Of a stretch of DNA of 64,000 nt, positions 49,760-58,813 are shown one piece after another. Position 1 is the stretch's first letter. Each line of letters begins with the position of its first letter. Position numbers and translations under genes: made by a program. This DNA comes from Nodosilinea sp. FACHB-131 (lineage in GTDB: Bacteria > Cyanobacteriota > Cyanobacteriia > Phormidesmidales > Phormidesmidaceae), in assembly GCF_014695395.1 (NCBI RefSeq), contig NZ_JACJOF010000007.1, positions 1-64,000 of the forward strand, given 5' to 3'. The notes below the pieces were generated by a model, which was not told where the DNA came from, searched no databases, and saw only the letters and a program-made list of their open reading frames with translations.

Positions 49760-50530
49760 ATGTCAGTCTTAGCCTCAGCGGTGGCGACTCCCAGCGATCG
49801 CTTCCACTACATTCCTCCCGCGGCTGCCCAATCGGCTCAACACATTCTCGTTAAGCCCAATCTTGGCTACCCCGTTGGGCCACCTGTTACCGTCAGCATA
49901 GCAGTGCTACAAGAAGTCATTCGCGGGCTTCAGGAATACAGTCCCAAAGCTGAAATTTTCATTGTTGAAGGGGTTTGCTCCAAAGTCTCCTTCGAGACCG
50001 TGATGGCCAAGCTGGGTGTTCAGCAGCTTCTATCGACAAAGATTCAGCTGCTCAATGCCGATGAGCTAGAACTGGCTGAGTACCCTAATCGCTCTCCCAG
50101 CCCGGTGCGATTCAAAACCATGTGGGCACCCAAACTGCTGCAGGAGGTCGATTGCTGTCTCTCAGTTAGCGCCTTTAAGCGCACCCAGCTGAAAGGAGCA
50201 CCGTTGATTTCTGCGACCCTAAAAAATCTCTACGGCCTCTTCCCCAGAGAGAAATACAAAGCCCGTAGCGCCAGTTCACGTGGGCAACTACACCGCCCAT
50301 CGGTGCCCCTGGTCTTGCAAGATGTCTACTACACCCTGGGTCACTTCTTCGCGGGTGGAGTGGTGGACTGCACCGAAAAATTTGTCAGTCGTGACTGGCA
50401 GCCCGATCGCGGCGATCGCATTCCCATCGGCCAAGTGGTCTATGGCGACGATTTGCTAGCCGTTGATAGAACCGCCTGCCAGGTGGGGCAGGAAGGCATC
50501 CCCGATTACATCACTGCCCTAGAGCATTAG
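49760..50530 (+). CDS. DUF362 domain-containing protein
   Basis: A 256-residue protein with the DUF362 layout: HILVKPNLGYPVGPPVTVSIAVLQEVIRGL, IFIVEG, then CCLSVSAFKRTQLKGAPLISATLKNLYGLFPREKY, and a late AVDRTACQVG. Many members carry an extra ferredoxin domain; this one does not. Function unknown; DUF362 proteins are sometimes tied to iron-sulfur or cofactor chemistry. It begins 23 bases after the 23-residue ORF. Confidence 0.8.
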   Translation: MSVLASAVATPSDRFHYIPPAAAQSAQHILVKPNLGYPVGPPVTVSIAVLQEVIRGLQEYSPKAEIFIVEGVCSKVSFETVMAKLGVQQLLSTKIQLLNADELELAEYPNRSPSPVRFKTMWAPKLLQEVDCCLSVSAFKRTQLKGAPLISATLKNLYGLFPREKYKARSASSRGQLHRPSVPLVLQDVYYTLGHFFAGGVVDCTEKFVSRDWQPDRGDRIPIGQVVYGDDLLAVDRTACQVGQEGIPDYITALEH

Positions 50531-50554
50531 CGTCAAGGTTAGTAATCTGCTGAG

Positions 50555-50615
50555 CTAAAGGGTACAGGGTCTCAGGTACATGGCCTGGCTTAAACCTGAA
50601 ACCTTAAACCTTTAG
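50555..50615. repeat. GGGT-type hairpin element, copy 4
   Basis: CTAAAGGGTACAGGGTCTCAGGT (20 or so bases from 50555) and the complement of 50594-50615 agree at about 16 positions, an imperfect 22-bp stem. It is between the convergent DUF362 and Cys-rich secreted genes. Same building units as the copies at 18759, 23063 and 31294. Confidence 0.5.
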
Positions 50616-50624
50616 GCCGCTAGA

Positions 50625-51149
50625 CTAGCGAGAAAAAATGAAGGTGGGAGCGACATCCTCCGGGCGGTAGCCGGCAGCAATGCACTGGCTCATGGAGTCG
50701 GCCACGGCTAGGCTAGCTGCGGTAGCCACGCCCACGACGCAATCAGAAAACCGCACAGGCAGCACGCTGCGGCGGCAGTTGTTCAACACAGAGGTAGAGT
50801 TGGTGACCTCTAGACCCTGGTGAATGTCACTGACGCAGGTAGCGAGTTCTTGGGGGCGGCGATCGCTCTGGCAAGCTACTAGGGCTTGCTCAGCATCTAC
50901 TTCGGCGACACCGATAACATCAACGGTGCAGCTAGCTAAATCGACGGGGTATAGGGCTTGGCCGCAGGCCCCGGCCGCCGCAGGCCCAGCAATGCCAGCC
51001 CCAATTAAGCGGCTGGCGCAGGATTCAAAATCGTTGGCGATCGCTTGCGGAGCAGAGAGCATCACCATGGAAGTCGTCAGCCCTGTGATCACGGCAAACG
51101 GTATTGCAAGGCACTGGCGATGGGTAATAGAAGCTAGAAAATGAACCAT
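50625..51149 (-). CDS. Secreted Cys-rich hypothetical protein
   Basis: A 174-residue protein with a signal peptide (LAIPFAVITGLTTSMVMLSAPQAIA, cleavage after AIA). The mature part has a repeated pattern of one Cys per 20-25 residues, each in an (A/S)C context (ESCASRL, GACGQAL, ASCTVDV, VACQSD, ATCVSD, NNCRRS, SDCVVG, SQCIAAG): eight cysteines, enough for four disulfides. It reads like short helical repeats. No named family is known to me. Confidence 0.7.
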   Translation of the reverse strand: MVHFLASITHRQCLAIPFAVITGLTTSMVMLSAPQAIANDFESCASRLIGAGIAGPAAAGACGQALYPVDLASCTVDVIGVAEVDAEQALVACQSDRRPQELATCVSDIHQGLEVTNSTSVLNNCRRSVLPVRFSDCVVGVATAASLAVADSMSQCIAAGYRPEDVAPTFIFSR

Positions 51150-51366
51150 AACAGAACGTTAAAGGTTATATCGCTTGGTTAACGGGCGCAATTAGCGGTT
51201 ACAGTCTGTTGATCAATTAATTACAGAGGATTAGTCCTCTAGATTAGCCTGGGCAGCACTGGCTTTATACCAATGCTTGCCCTCCTCAATGTTTCTGGTC
51301 GTTGAATCTTCTACAGTGAAGAGTAGCAGGAAAAACTCAATTTCGTGACGCAGAGGTTAAGGCAGT

Positions 51367-53274
51367 ATGCACCTGAGTGACATAACTCACCCCAATCAAC
51401 TCCACGGTCTATCTATTCGTCAGCTCGAAGACGTGGCCCGCCAGATTCGCGAAAAGCACCTGGAAACCGTGGCGGCTAGCGGCGGGCACTTGGGCCCTGG
51501 ACTAGGGGTAGTGGAGCTGACCCTGGCCCTGTATCAAACCCTCGACCTCGATCGCGACAAAGTCACTTGGGATGTGGGCCACCAAGCCTACCCCCACAAG
51601 CTGATCACCGGCCGCTACCACGACTTTCACACCCTGCGCCAAAAGGATGGGGTGGCGGGCTACCTCAAGCGCAGCGAGAGCAAGTTTGACCACTTCGGCG
51701 CAGGGCACGCCTCCACCAGTATTTCGGCGGCTTTGGGCATGGCTCTGGCCCGCGATCTGTCCGGCGACAACTACAAGGTGGCCGCGATTATTGGCGACGG
51801 CGCGCTGACTGGCGGCATGGCCCTAGAGGCGATCAACCACGCCGGGCACCTGCCCCACACCAACCTGCTGGTGGTGCTCAACGACAACGAAATGTCGATT
51901 TCCCCCAACGTGGGGGCAATTCCGCGCTACCTCAACAAAATGCGCCTCAGCCCGCCGGTGCAGTTCCTCACCGACAACCTCGAAGAGCAGTTTAAGCACC
52001 TGCCCTTTGTCGGCGAGTCGCTCTCCCCAGAACTCGATCGGGTCAAGGAAGGCATGAAGCGCTTGGCGGTGCCCAAGGTGGGGGCCGTGTTTGAGGAGCT
52101 GGGCTTTACCTACATGGGGCCAGTGGATGGCCACAACCTGCAAGAGCTGATCGCCACCTTCAAAGAGGCCCACAAGCATACCGGCCCCGTGCTGGTGCAT
52201 GTGGCGACTACCAAAGGCAAGGGCTATGCGATCGCCGAAAAAGACCAGGTCGGCTACCATGCCCAGTCGCCCTTTAACCTCTCCACCGGCAAAGGTATTC
52301 CTTCCACCAAGCCTAAGCCCCCCAGCTACTCGAAGGTGTTCGCCGAAACCCTGATCAAGCTGGCCGAAGACAACCCCAAAATTGTCGGCATCACCGCCGC
52401 CATGGCCACAGGTACCGGGTTAGATAAGCTCCAGCAGGCGCTGCCCAAGCAGTACATCGACGTGGGCATTGCCGAACAGCACGCCATCACCCTGGCAGCT
52501 GGTATGGCCTGCGAAGGCATGCGTCCCGTCGCGGCCATCTACTCCACCTTCCTACAGCGCGGCTTCGACCAGATTGTCCACGACGTCTGCATTCAAAAGC
52601 TGCCGGTGTTCTTCTGCCTCGACCGGGCGGGCATTGTCGGGGCCGATGGGCCAACCCACCAGGGGCTCTACGACATCGCCTACCTGCGCTGCATTCCCAA
52701 CATTGTGCTGATGGCCCCCAAAGACGAGGCCGAGATGCAGCGGATGATGGTGACCGGGATTGACTATAAAGCGGGGGCGATCGCCATGCGCTACCCCCGG
52801 GGCAGCGGCTACGGTGCCCCCCTCATGGAAGAGGGCTGGGAGCCGTTGCCCATTGGTGAAGCGGAGGTGCTGCGCCAGGGCGACGACGTGCTGCTGCTGG
52901 GCTACGGCTCGATGGTATACCCCGCTATGCAAACCGCCGAAATCCTCAGTGAGCACGGCATTGAAGCTACTGTGGTTAACGCTCGCTTCGCCAAACCCCT
53001 CGACGAGGAGCTGATTTTGCCCCTGGCTCGAGAAATTGGTAAGGTTGTCACCCTCGAAGAGGGCTGCCTGATGGGCGGCTTTGGCTCCGCTGTGGCCGAG
53101 TCGATTTTGGATGCGCAGGTGCCTGCCTCGGTGCTGCGCATCGGCGTGCCCGATGTGCTGGTGGATCATGCCTCCCCCGACCAGTCGAAGGCGGCACTGG
53201 GGTTGACCCCGCCCCAGATGGCTGAGCGCATTCTCGCCACCTACCAGGTCGAAAAACCCGTTCTGGTTCGGTAA
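51367..53274 (+). CDS. dxs: 1-deoxy-D-xylulose-5-phosphate synthase
   Basis: The 635-residue first enzyme of the MEP isoprenoid pathway (pyruvate plus glyceraldehyde-3-phosphate to DXP). It has the ThDP motif [51 protein letters not shown], the transketolase central part [18 protein letters not shown], and [15 protein letters not shown]. Feeds carotenoids, phytol and plastoquinone side chains. AGAGGTTAAGG precedes the ATG. Ends before a strong terminator; single transcript likely. Confidence 0.97.
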   Translation: MHLSDITHPNQLHGLSIRQLEDVARQIREKHLETVAASGGHLGPGLGVVELTLALYQTLDLDRDKVTWDVGHQAYPHKLITGRYHDFHTLRQKDGVAGYLKRSESKFDHFGAGHASTSISAALGMALARDLSGDNYKVAAIIGDGALTGGMALEAINHAGHLPHTNLLVVLNDNEMSISPNVGAIPRYLNKMRLSPPVQFLTDNLEEQFKHLPFVGESLSPELDRVKEGMKRLAVPKVGAVFEELGFTYMGPVDGHNLQELIATFKEAHKHTGPVLVHVATTKGKGYAIAEKDQVGYHAQSPFNLSTGKGIPSTKPKPPSYSKVFAETLIKLAEDNPKIVGITAAMATGTGLDKLQQALPKQYIDVGIAEQHAITLAAGMACEGMRPVAAIYSTFLQRGFDQIVHDVCIQKLPVFFCLDRAGIVGADGPTHQGLYDIAYLRCIPNIVLMAPKDEAEMQRMMVTGIDYKAGAIAMRYPRGSGYGAPLMEEGWEPLPIGEAEVLRQGDDVLLLGYGSMVYPAMQTAEILSEHGIEATVVNARFAKPLDEELILPLAREIGKVVTLEEGCLMGGFGSAVAESILDAQVPASVLRIGVPDVLVDHASPDQSKAALGLTPPQMAERILATYQVEKPVLVR

Positions 53275-53283
53275 ACTGCCCAA

Positions 53284-53326
53284 CATCGTCCCCCAGCGAG
53301 TTACTTACTGGGGGACGATGCTTTTT
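53284..53326 (+). terminator. Terminator of dxs
   Basis: CATCGTCCCCCAG (53284-53296) pairs with CTGGGGGACGATG (53308-53320), a perfect 13-bp stem, followed by CTTTTT. It starts 10 bases after the dxs stop. Confidence 0.92.
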
Positions 53327-53335
53327 GCTGATTTA

Positions 53336-53746
53336 TTATTCAATTGCTAAGGAAACCTGGGCACCACCCACGGCTCGCATGGGTCCCAGCACTTCAACAA
53401 TTTGCTGATAGCTCAACTGATAATCGGCTTTCAAAACAATAACGCCCTTCGGATCTTCAGCGAGATACTGCTGAATTTGCTGAGCCATGGTGGCTGAATC
53501 AACGGGCTGCCCTGCCAAGTAAAGCTGCTCTTGTTGGTCTAGCTCAACGATGAGCGGGTCTGGTTGGTCAACGTCACTACCACCCGATTCGGTTGAGGGC
53601 AGCTGAACATCGACCGCCTGCTGATTAAACTCAGCCGTCATCGAAATGATGATAAAAAATACCAGGATCGTCATTAAGACGTCCATCATGGGCACGAGGT
53701 TGATCTCGGGCAAATCACGCTTGTCAGATCGAGCCTTAAATCGCAT
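53336..53746 (-). CDS. ExbD/TolR family biopolymer transport protein
   Basis: A 136-residue protein with the ExbD layout: short basic cytoplasmic start, one membrane helix (INLVPMMDVLMTILVFFIIISM) with the conserved Asp (MMDVLM), and a periplasmic domain ending IVLKADYQLSYQQIVEVLGPMRAVGGAQVSLAIE. With ExbB it uses the proton gradient to energise TonB-dependent transport or envelope tasks. No ExbB or TonB gene is next to it. AGGA precedes the ATG. Confidence 0.88.
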   Translation of the reverse strand: MRFKARSDKRDLPEINLVPMMDVLMTILVFFIIISMTAEFNQQAVDVQLPSTESGGSDVDQPDPLIVELDQQEQLYLAGQPVDSATMAQQIQQYLAEDPKGVIVLKADYQLSYQQIVEVLGPMRAVGGAQVSLAIE

Positions 53747-53911
53747 GGAATGTCCTTCAGGCGTTACTGGAAGAAATGAGTTAAGCGAACTTCAATCATG
53801 ACCGCTTAATCATAGCAACCCTTGAGCTGACTCAAGAACTCCTCTGGCCGCGCTCAGCCCTGGCGATTGAGCTTGCTCTACAAGGCTCTCTTGCTTCGAT
53901 AGTGCCATGCT

Positions 53912-54376
53912 CTAGGGCCCAACCGGGTCGCAGCGAATTTCTACCATAAAGCCGTCAGGGTCGTAAAAGTAGACGCCGCGCCCGGTGGGTCGGGTGACGG
54001 GGCCGTGAGCGATCGCAACCCCATTCGCATATAGTACTGCCAATGCCTGATCGAACTGCGCGGGGTCAATGTCGAAGGCCAGATGGTAAGCGCGGGTAAA
54101 GGATTTTTCGGGATCGGGATCGGGTGGCTCCAGATCGGGAGCACCAAATAAATCGAGAATCAGGCCGTCGGGGGTGACAAAGTTAGCGACCTTGCCCGTG
54201 GCTACCAGTTCTTTAAGCGTGTCGTCTACCTCATCTCCGGTCAACTCCTTGAGGCCCAGCAATCCGCCGTAGAAGCGCCGCGAGGCAGCCATATCCTTCA
54301 CGTTCAACGCCAGGTGGTGGATGCGGCGCAGTTGACCGGGTAGCAGAGCGGTTAACGTTGCAGGGCTGGTGCTCAT
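53912..54376 (-). CDS. VOC family protein (glyoxalase/bleomycin-resistance/dioxygenase fold)
   Basis: A 154-residue protein: RIHHLALNVKDMAASRRFYGGLLGLKELTGDE gives the first metal His, YHLAFDIDPAQFDQAL the second, and GVYFYDPDGFMVEIRCDP the final Glu and strand. Possible activities include a glyoxalase, fosfomycin-type or dioxygenase reaction; the substrate is unknown. It is divergent from the pseudouridine synthase gene, 27 bases away. Confidence 0.82.
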   Translation of the reverse strand: MSTSPATLTALLPGQLRRIHHLALNVKDMAASRRFYGGLLGLKELTGDEVDDTLKELVATGKVANFVTPDGLILDLFGAPDLEPPDPDPEKSFTRAYHLAFDIDPAQFDQALAVLYANGVAIAHGPVTRPTGRGVYFYDPDGFMVEIRCDPVGP

Positions 54377-54403
54377 AGAACGCGTCCGAGAAAAGAGCGA
54401 ATT

Positions 54404-55381
54404 ATGATGGATTATAGAACTCCTACCGCACTCAGTCCCTCAGCCATCGCCGATCAAACCCTCGAACTCACCGTCACTGTCCCCGCCCCCGAACGGCTCG
54501 ATCGCTGGCTGACCGCCAACGTGGACGAACTTTCCCGCAACCGCGTTCAAAAGCTGATTGATTGTCAACATGTGCAGCTCAACGGCCAGCTCTGTACTAA
54601 TAAAAAAGAGACAGTGCAGGTAGGCGATCGCATTCGTCTCACCATTCCTGAACCCAGCCCGCTGGAGCTAACTGCTGAGGCCATTCCCCTCGACATTCTT
54701 TACGAAGATGAGCATTTAATTGTTCTCAATAAGCCCGCTGGACTGGTGGTGCATCCTGCCCCTGGCAACTTGAGCGGCACCTTGGTCAACGCCGTACTGG
54801 CCCACTGCGGCGACCAACTGTTGGGCATTGGCGGCGTGCAGCGCCCCGGCATTGTGCACCGGCTCGACAAAAACACCACTGGGGCGATCGTGGTGGCCAA
54901 AACCGACCTGGCCCACAGCGACCTGCAAGCCCAGATGAAGGCCAAAACCGCCCGCCGCGAATACCTGGGTCTGGTTTACGGCGCGCCCAAAACTAACTCC
55001 GGCACCATTGATGCGCCCCTGGGTCGCCACCCCGCCGATCGCAAAAAGCATGCCGTCGTTCCCCTGGAGAAAGGCCGTACCGCCGTTACCCACTGGCAGG
55101 TAGAAGAACGCTTGGGCAACTTCTCGCTGCTGCGCTTTCGTTTAGAAACTGGGCGCACCCACCAGATTCGAGTCCACAGCACCCACATGGGCCATCCGAT
55201 TGTTGGCGATCCCACCTACGGCACAGGGCGCGATGTGGGGGTGAATTTGCCCGGTCAGGCGCTCCACGCTGAGCGCCTAGAGCTGCGCCATCCGGCTACC
55301 GGGGAGACAGTGGTGGCGATCGCCCCCCTGCCTGACCATTTTCTCAAGTTGTTGACCGTGCTCAGGAGCCGGTCGGTTTAG
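54404..55381 (+). CDS. RluA family pseudouridine synthase
   Basis: A 325-residue enzyme with an S4 RNA-binding domain (RLDRWLTANVDELSRNRVQKLIDCQHVQLNG) followed by the RluA catalytic domain. The catalytic Asp is in GIVHRLDKNTTG (usually HRLDKDTSG). Other marks are LVVHPAPGN, RREYLGLVYG, and LETGRTHQIRVHSTHMGHPIVGDPTYG. It isomerises uridines in 23S rRNA; RluD (sites 1911, 1915, 1917) is the closest analogue by the S4 domain, but this is inference. Confidence 0.9.
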   Translation: MMDYRTPTALSPSAIADQTLELTVTVPAPERLDRWLTANVDELSRNRVQKLIDCQHVQLNGQLCTNKKETVQVGDRIRLTIPEPSPLELTAEAIPLDILYEDEHLIVLNKPAGLVVHPAPGNLSGTLVNAVLAHCGDQLLGIGGVQRPGIVHRLDKNTTGAIVVAKTDLAHSDLQAQMKAKTARREYLGLVYGAPKTNSGTIDAPLGRHPADRKKHAVVPLEKGRTAVTHWQVEERLGNFSLLRFRLETGRTHQIRVHSTHMGHPIVGDPTYGTGRDVGVNLPGQALHAERLELRHPATGETVVAIAPLPDHFLKLLTVLRSRSV

Positions 55382-55624
55382 CCGGCGATGGGCTGGGGCG
55401 GTGGAGGTTTAAGTGAGTCGACGTTAGCGGCAATTACAGATACAGAACATTTCATGGGCAACTGTGTTGCATCGGTCACAATGGAGTTAAGTGTTGGTCA
55501 AGTGAGCCCGGCAAGCGGCTCACAGTGGGCTGACTAAACCATAATCGAGTCGGCCTAGGGCAGCCGCACTGCGATCGCAGTCGTACTGCTACCCAGTTCT
55601 GACATTTATCCTCTCCCAATTGTC

Positions 55625-56572
55625 ATGGCCATGCGTCCTCTCCTGTCTCAGTCGCCACGCCCCTGGGGCCATACTTCAGAACAGAACAGACTGGGCCGTT
55701 TAGACCAGTTGCTCACCTTTGCGATCGGGTTCTTAACCACCACCTGGTTGGGAATGGCTACAGCCAACTTCTCCTGGGCTGCACCAGAACCGCCCGCTAT
55801 TACTCAAGACCTCAGGGGCAAACAAGACGCTGAGACTCCCAGTCCGCCGCCCTTACCAACGTCTCTTCCCGACCCCATCATCCCAGAAGCAACGGGCATC
55901 ATTGGCCTGGCCCCAGCCTCCAACGACGACGTCGGGGTAGGGCATCTGCGTCCCGTCAACCTGTCAACCGATGCTGCGGGCGCCCTCTCGGGTGCTGGCT
56001 GGCTTCGAGATGTAGCCCTACCCATTTATCCCAGTCCAGACAGTACCCACTGGGGATGGTTGATCAACGGCTGGCTCGTGCCTAACGACGCAGACCCCCT
56101 GGCCATTGGCCGCGACGCTGCTTTCTCCATGGTGCAAACTGAGCAGCAGATTTACACCTTTCCGGTTTTAGAGATTCGCCCCGATGGCTGGTTTCGCTTT
56201 CAATACACTCCTGCCGGAGCCGCTTGGGCACACACCTCCCACTTAGAGCTGGGTGCCATACCTCTCACTGTTGAAACTTGGGAGTCGTCCATGCAAGATG
56301 CCTCCCGGGTTGAGTTTCGGCGACCGGGCCTAGCCCAACCCATGCGCTTAGCCCCCAGCGGTACTGCCCCGCTCCAGGCCCTGGTGGGTTCTAACAGCAT
56401 TATCCAACCCCTCGATCTTGAGGGCGACTGGCTGCGGGTGCGGGTGACTCAACCTGCCCAAGGGTGCACCCCACTGCCCGGCTCCAGCATCTCAGAGGGC
56501 TGGGTCCGCTGGCGCAGCGACGCCAAGATTCCCCTAATTTGGTTCTCGTCAACCGATTGCCAACAGGGATGA
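55625..56572 (+). CDS. Secreted or anchored SH3-like hypothetical protein
   Basis: A 315-residue protein with a hydrophobic segment near residue 30 (LLTFAIGFLTTTWLGMATANFSWA), read as a late signal peptide or anchor, then a Pro-rich linker. The globular part is strand-rich: WGWLINGWLVPND, FPVLEIRPDGWFRFQY, PLDLEGDWLRVRVTQPAQGC and SEGWVRWRSDAKIPLIWFSSTDC. The last resembles bacterial SH3-type folds of cell-wall proteins; the two late Cys may pair. Function unknown. Confidence 0.65.
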   Translation: MAMRPLLSQSPRPWGHTSEQNRLGRLDQLLTFAIGFLTTTWLGMATANFSWAAPEPPAITQDLRGKQDAETPSPPPLPTSLPDPIIPEATGIIGLAPASNDDVGVGHLRPVNLSTDAAGALSGAGWLRDVALPIYPSPDSTHWGWLINGWLVPNDADPLAIGRDAAFSMVQTEQQIYTFPVLEIRPDGWFRFQYTPAGAAWAHTSHLELGAIPLTVETWESSMQDASRVEFRRPGLAQPMRLAPSGTAPLQALVGSNSIIQPLDLEGDWLRVRVTQPAQGCTPLPGSSISEGWVRWRSDAKIPLIWFSSTDCQQG

Positions 56573-56600
56573 GAATTGTCCTGTTGGCTAGCTGCATTAG

Positions 56601-57113
56601 TTACCCGGGTAAACGTTCTAGCAGTCTTTGTAAACGAATTTTGGCCATCACATAGAGCGGAAATTGGTAATGTTCAGCGATCAGCCAGCCCACCATGGCG
56701 CTGTGGGCGGCTAATGTCCCGATCGCCCAAACCATAGACCAGTTCACTCCTGTAGCCTCTAGGGGTGGGAAGACGTAGCCCCCCAAGGCGACTAGACCCG
56801 CCGGAAAAATGACTAGGGCCAACCCCACTAGCCAGAGAATTAGAGTAAGGTCTCCCCGGCCTTGGTAAAGCGGTTGCCAGCGCCAACCTTGCCAGCGCCA
56901 GCCCATGGGCTGCACGCTGTCTACCACATGCACCGTTTGCTGGTCGAGGTTCACTTCAAAAATGTGGCGGCAAAAGCTACAGGCGTAGGCATCCATCAGC
57001 GCCATCGGCTCAATTTGCCCATGGCGACATACTGGGCACTCGTAGGTGTCCCCTTCAAGCCCCAGCGATCGCGGTGCCCCTTTTCGACCAAAAGATGTCT
57101 GACTACCGCCCAT
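56601..57113 (-). CDS. Zinc-ribbon membrane protein of unknown function
   Basis: A 170-residue protein. ECPVCRHGQIEPM and ACSFCRHIFEVN (two CxxC pairs, about residues 26-48) make a zinc ribbon. A Trp-rich stretch (MGWRWQGWRWQPLY) then precedes two membrane segments (LTLILWLVGLALVIFPAGLVALGGYVF and the MVWAIGTLAAHSAMVGWLI stretch). The basic C-terminus (KIRLQRLLERLPG) is probably cytoplasmic. Partners and function are unknown. Confidence 0.7.
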   Translation of the reverse strand: MGGSQTSFGRKGAPRSLGLEGDTYECPVCRHGQIEPMALMDAYACSFCRHIFEVNLDQQTVHVVDSVQPMGWRWQGWRWQPLYQGRGDLTLILWLVGLALVIFPAGLVALGGYVFPPLEATGVNWSMVWAIGTLAAHSAMVGWLIAEHYQFPLYVMAKIRLQRLLERLPG

Positions 57114-57298
57114 GGGTTAACTCCCCCAAGCCGACTGAATAACCGCTAGGGTTAGCAAGCGCCATTAACTAAATTGGGCCGGCTCCTAGCCACCTGGCTA
57201 ACCCCTTTGGTATATCAATTTTGAGCCGGGTGGGCCGCCAAACTTAAGCAAAACTTTGCTTTGCCAACATCACGGCTATGGTCGAGAGTGCCAAACAG

Positions 57299-58165
57299 CT
57301 AGAGGGCACTCACCATGGGAGCTCCGACAGTACGCGTGTAGTCTTTACCATCGTAGGTTAGTACTACCATGGGCTCTTGCCCAGACATATCCACAGACTT
57401 AAGTTTGATGCGGCCACCAGCCAGCATGTCACCCTGGGCAACACGACGGCTGACGGTGCTACCGGGCTCGGTGATAATCACGCTGATGCCGCTGCCTACC
57501 TGAACTACGCCGCTGACCACCACTTGGTCGACTAGGCTTTGAAAAGCCGGGCTGCCGGTGGGTGCAACGGCGAGGTCTGTGGGGATAGGTGGCACGCTAC
57601 CGGGTAGGAAGGGGGCCGGTAGGTTGGGCAGGGCCACAGACTGGGTTACTTGGGGCAGAGGGGGCAAACTCTGGGTTGCCGACACGGGCACCGTTGGCAG
57701 TGCTTGACCTCGGGTCGGGGCAGGTGCTGGCGTCAACGCGGCGGCTGCCCGGTTAGGACGCGATACTTTGGGGCCTGGCAACACCACCGAGGCAAACGGG
57801 TCAGAACGACCGGCGGCGATCGCCTCTACTCGAGCTTGGGGAGAGGTGGAGCGCAGCAGGCTCGGGTCGGCCAGCCGTAGCGGTGCCGATGCCGCATAGA
57901 AAGGCTTTGACTGAAATGGAGTAGCCGCTTCTCCGGTGGCAGGGGTTAGAGCGCCATCGGCGGCTGGGTCAGAAATGACCGCGTCGTTAACGGTCGCGAC
58001 CGCGTCGACCTCGTTGCTGCGGGAGTCGGCTGTGGTGAGTCTAATGGTGGCTCCGGCCGCGATCGCCAGCAGCAGGCCCCCTGCGATTGCAGAGTACAGC
58101 TTTCGGTTGGCTAGGCTTTTTAGCTTGGGCTCTCCAGATTGCCTCGGCTTGGCAGAGTAGGTCAT
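57299..58165 (-). CDS. PilP-like envelope protein (possible type IV pilus alignment component)
   Basis: A 288-residue protein. The N-terminus has one membrane segment (LYSAIAGGLLLAIAAGATIRL), then a long low-complexity Ala/Pro/Ser/Thr linker. The RSDPFASV motif near residue 120 is the hallmark of the PilP N-terminal part, and the C-terminal beta domain (VVVSGVVQVGSGISVIITEPGSTVSRRVAQGDMLAGGRIKLKSVD) resembles a PilP fold. PilP links the inner-membrane pilus platform to the PilQ secretin. No other pil gene is near, so this call is inference. The start is at ATG 58165; the frame goes on to 58198. Confidence 0.6.
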   Translation of the reverse strand: MTYSAKPRQSGEPKLKSLANRKLYSAIAGGLLLAIAAGATIRLTTADSRSNEVDAVATVNDAVISDPAADGALTPATGEAATPFQSKPFYAASAPLRLADPSLLRSTSPQARVEAIAAGRSDPFASVVLPGPKVSRPNRAAAALTPAPAPTRGQALPTVPVSATQSLPPLPQVTQSVALPNLPAPFLPGSVPPIPTDLAVAPTGSPAFQSLVDQVVVSGVVQVGSGISVIITEPGSTVSRRVAQGDMLAGGRIKLKSVDMSGQEPMVVLTYDGKDYTRTVGAPMVSAL

Positions 58166-58271
58166 CGCAGCATCTCCCCACAAAATCCCCCTAACCATAG
58201 CGAATTCTTCAGAAAGTGGCGCATTTTCGCTGGGCTAAAGAGGCGATCGCCGGTTACAGCGCCATCAATAT

Positions 58272-58523
58272 CTAGACAGCCGGTGCTACAACACTGTCAG
58301 GATTGCTCTGTCGCCGCTGATGCTTAGCCTGCAACTGCAACAGTAAAGCCTCGGCCTCGGCCTGCAAGTGCAGCAGCTCCACCTGCTGACTGGGGTGGTA
58401 GGGAGCCTGGCGCACCTCGAGCCAGCAAATTTTATCGGCGGCGGGGGCTGCCGCTGGTTCTGGGGCCGATCCATTGGAGAGAACCGTTGCCTGAACGTTA
58501 GTGCGGTCTATGGAGGCGTTCAT
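58272..58523 (-). CDS. Small hypothetical protein
   Basis: An 83-residue protein. After a low-complexity start, KICWLEVRQAPYHPSQQVELLHLQAEAEALLLQLQAKHQRRQ forms an amphipathic helix; this part looks constrained. No membrane segment. It lies upstream of the PilP-like gene on the same strand, 106 bases away. Family unknown. Confidence 0.55.
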   Translation of the reverse strand: MNASIDRTNVQATVLSNGSAPEPAAAPAADKICWLEVRQAPYHPSQQVELLHLQAEAEALLLQLQAKHQRRQSNPDSVVAPAV

Positions 58524-58813
58524 GGGCGAAGTTGGGTAGAGAATTGTACTCAGTCAGAAAGTTAAGACATTTTAACCATCCTGTCCAGCAACTAATCTTA
58601 AACCAGGCGATCGCAAACCGCAGAGCCGACCTAGGGCAGTTTGTAAACTGGAGATATCCCTAAAACAGAAATTTCTAGTCTCGTCGGTGCTAAAAACACA
58701 GCTCTTGATCGGTTGGCGTCAAGGCACACGGTAAACTAGAAAACAAAGGCTGAGCCTGGGCTAGGTCTCGCTGATCTACGTCTTTAGCCTGCCGTACCTA
58801 TCGTCAACCTACC

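Noticed and set aside
18759-50615. The GGGT-unit hairpins as a CRISPR array or telomere-like repeat tract
   Set aside because: They are single hairpins far apart without regular spacers; unit similarity to telomeric repeats is superficial.
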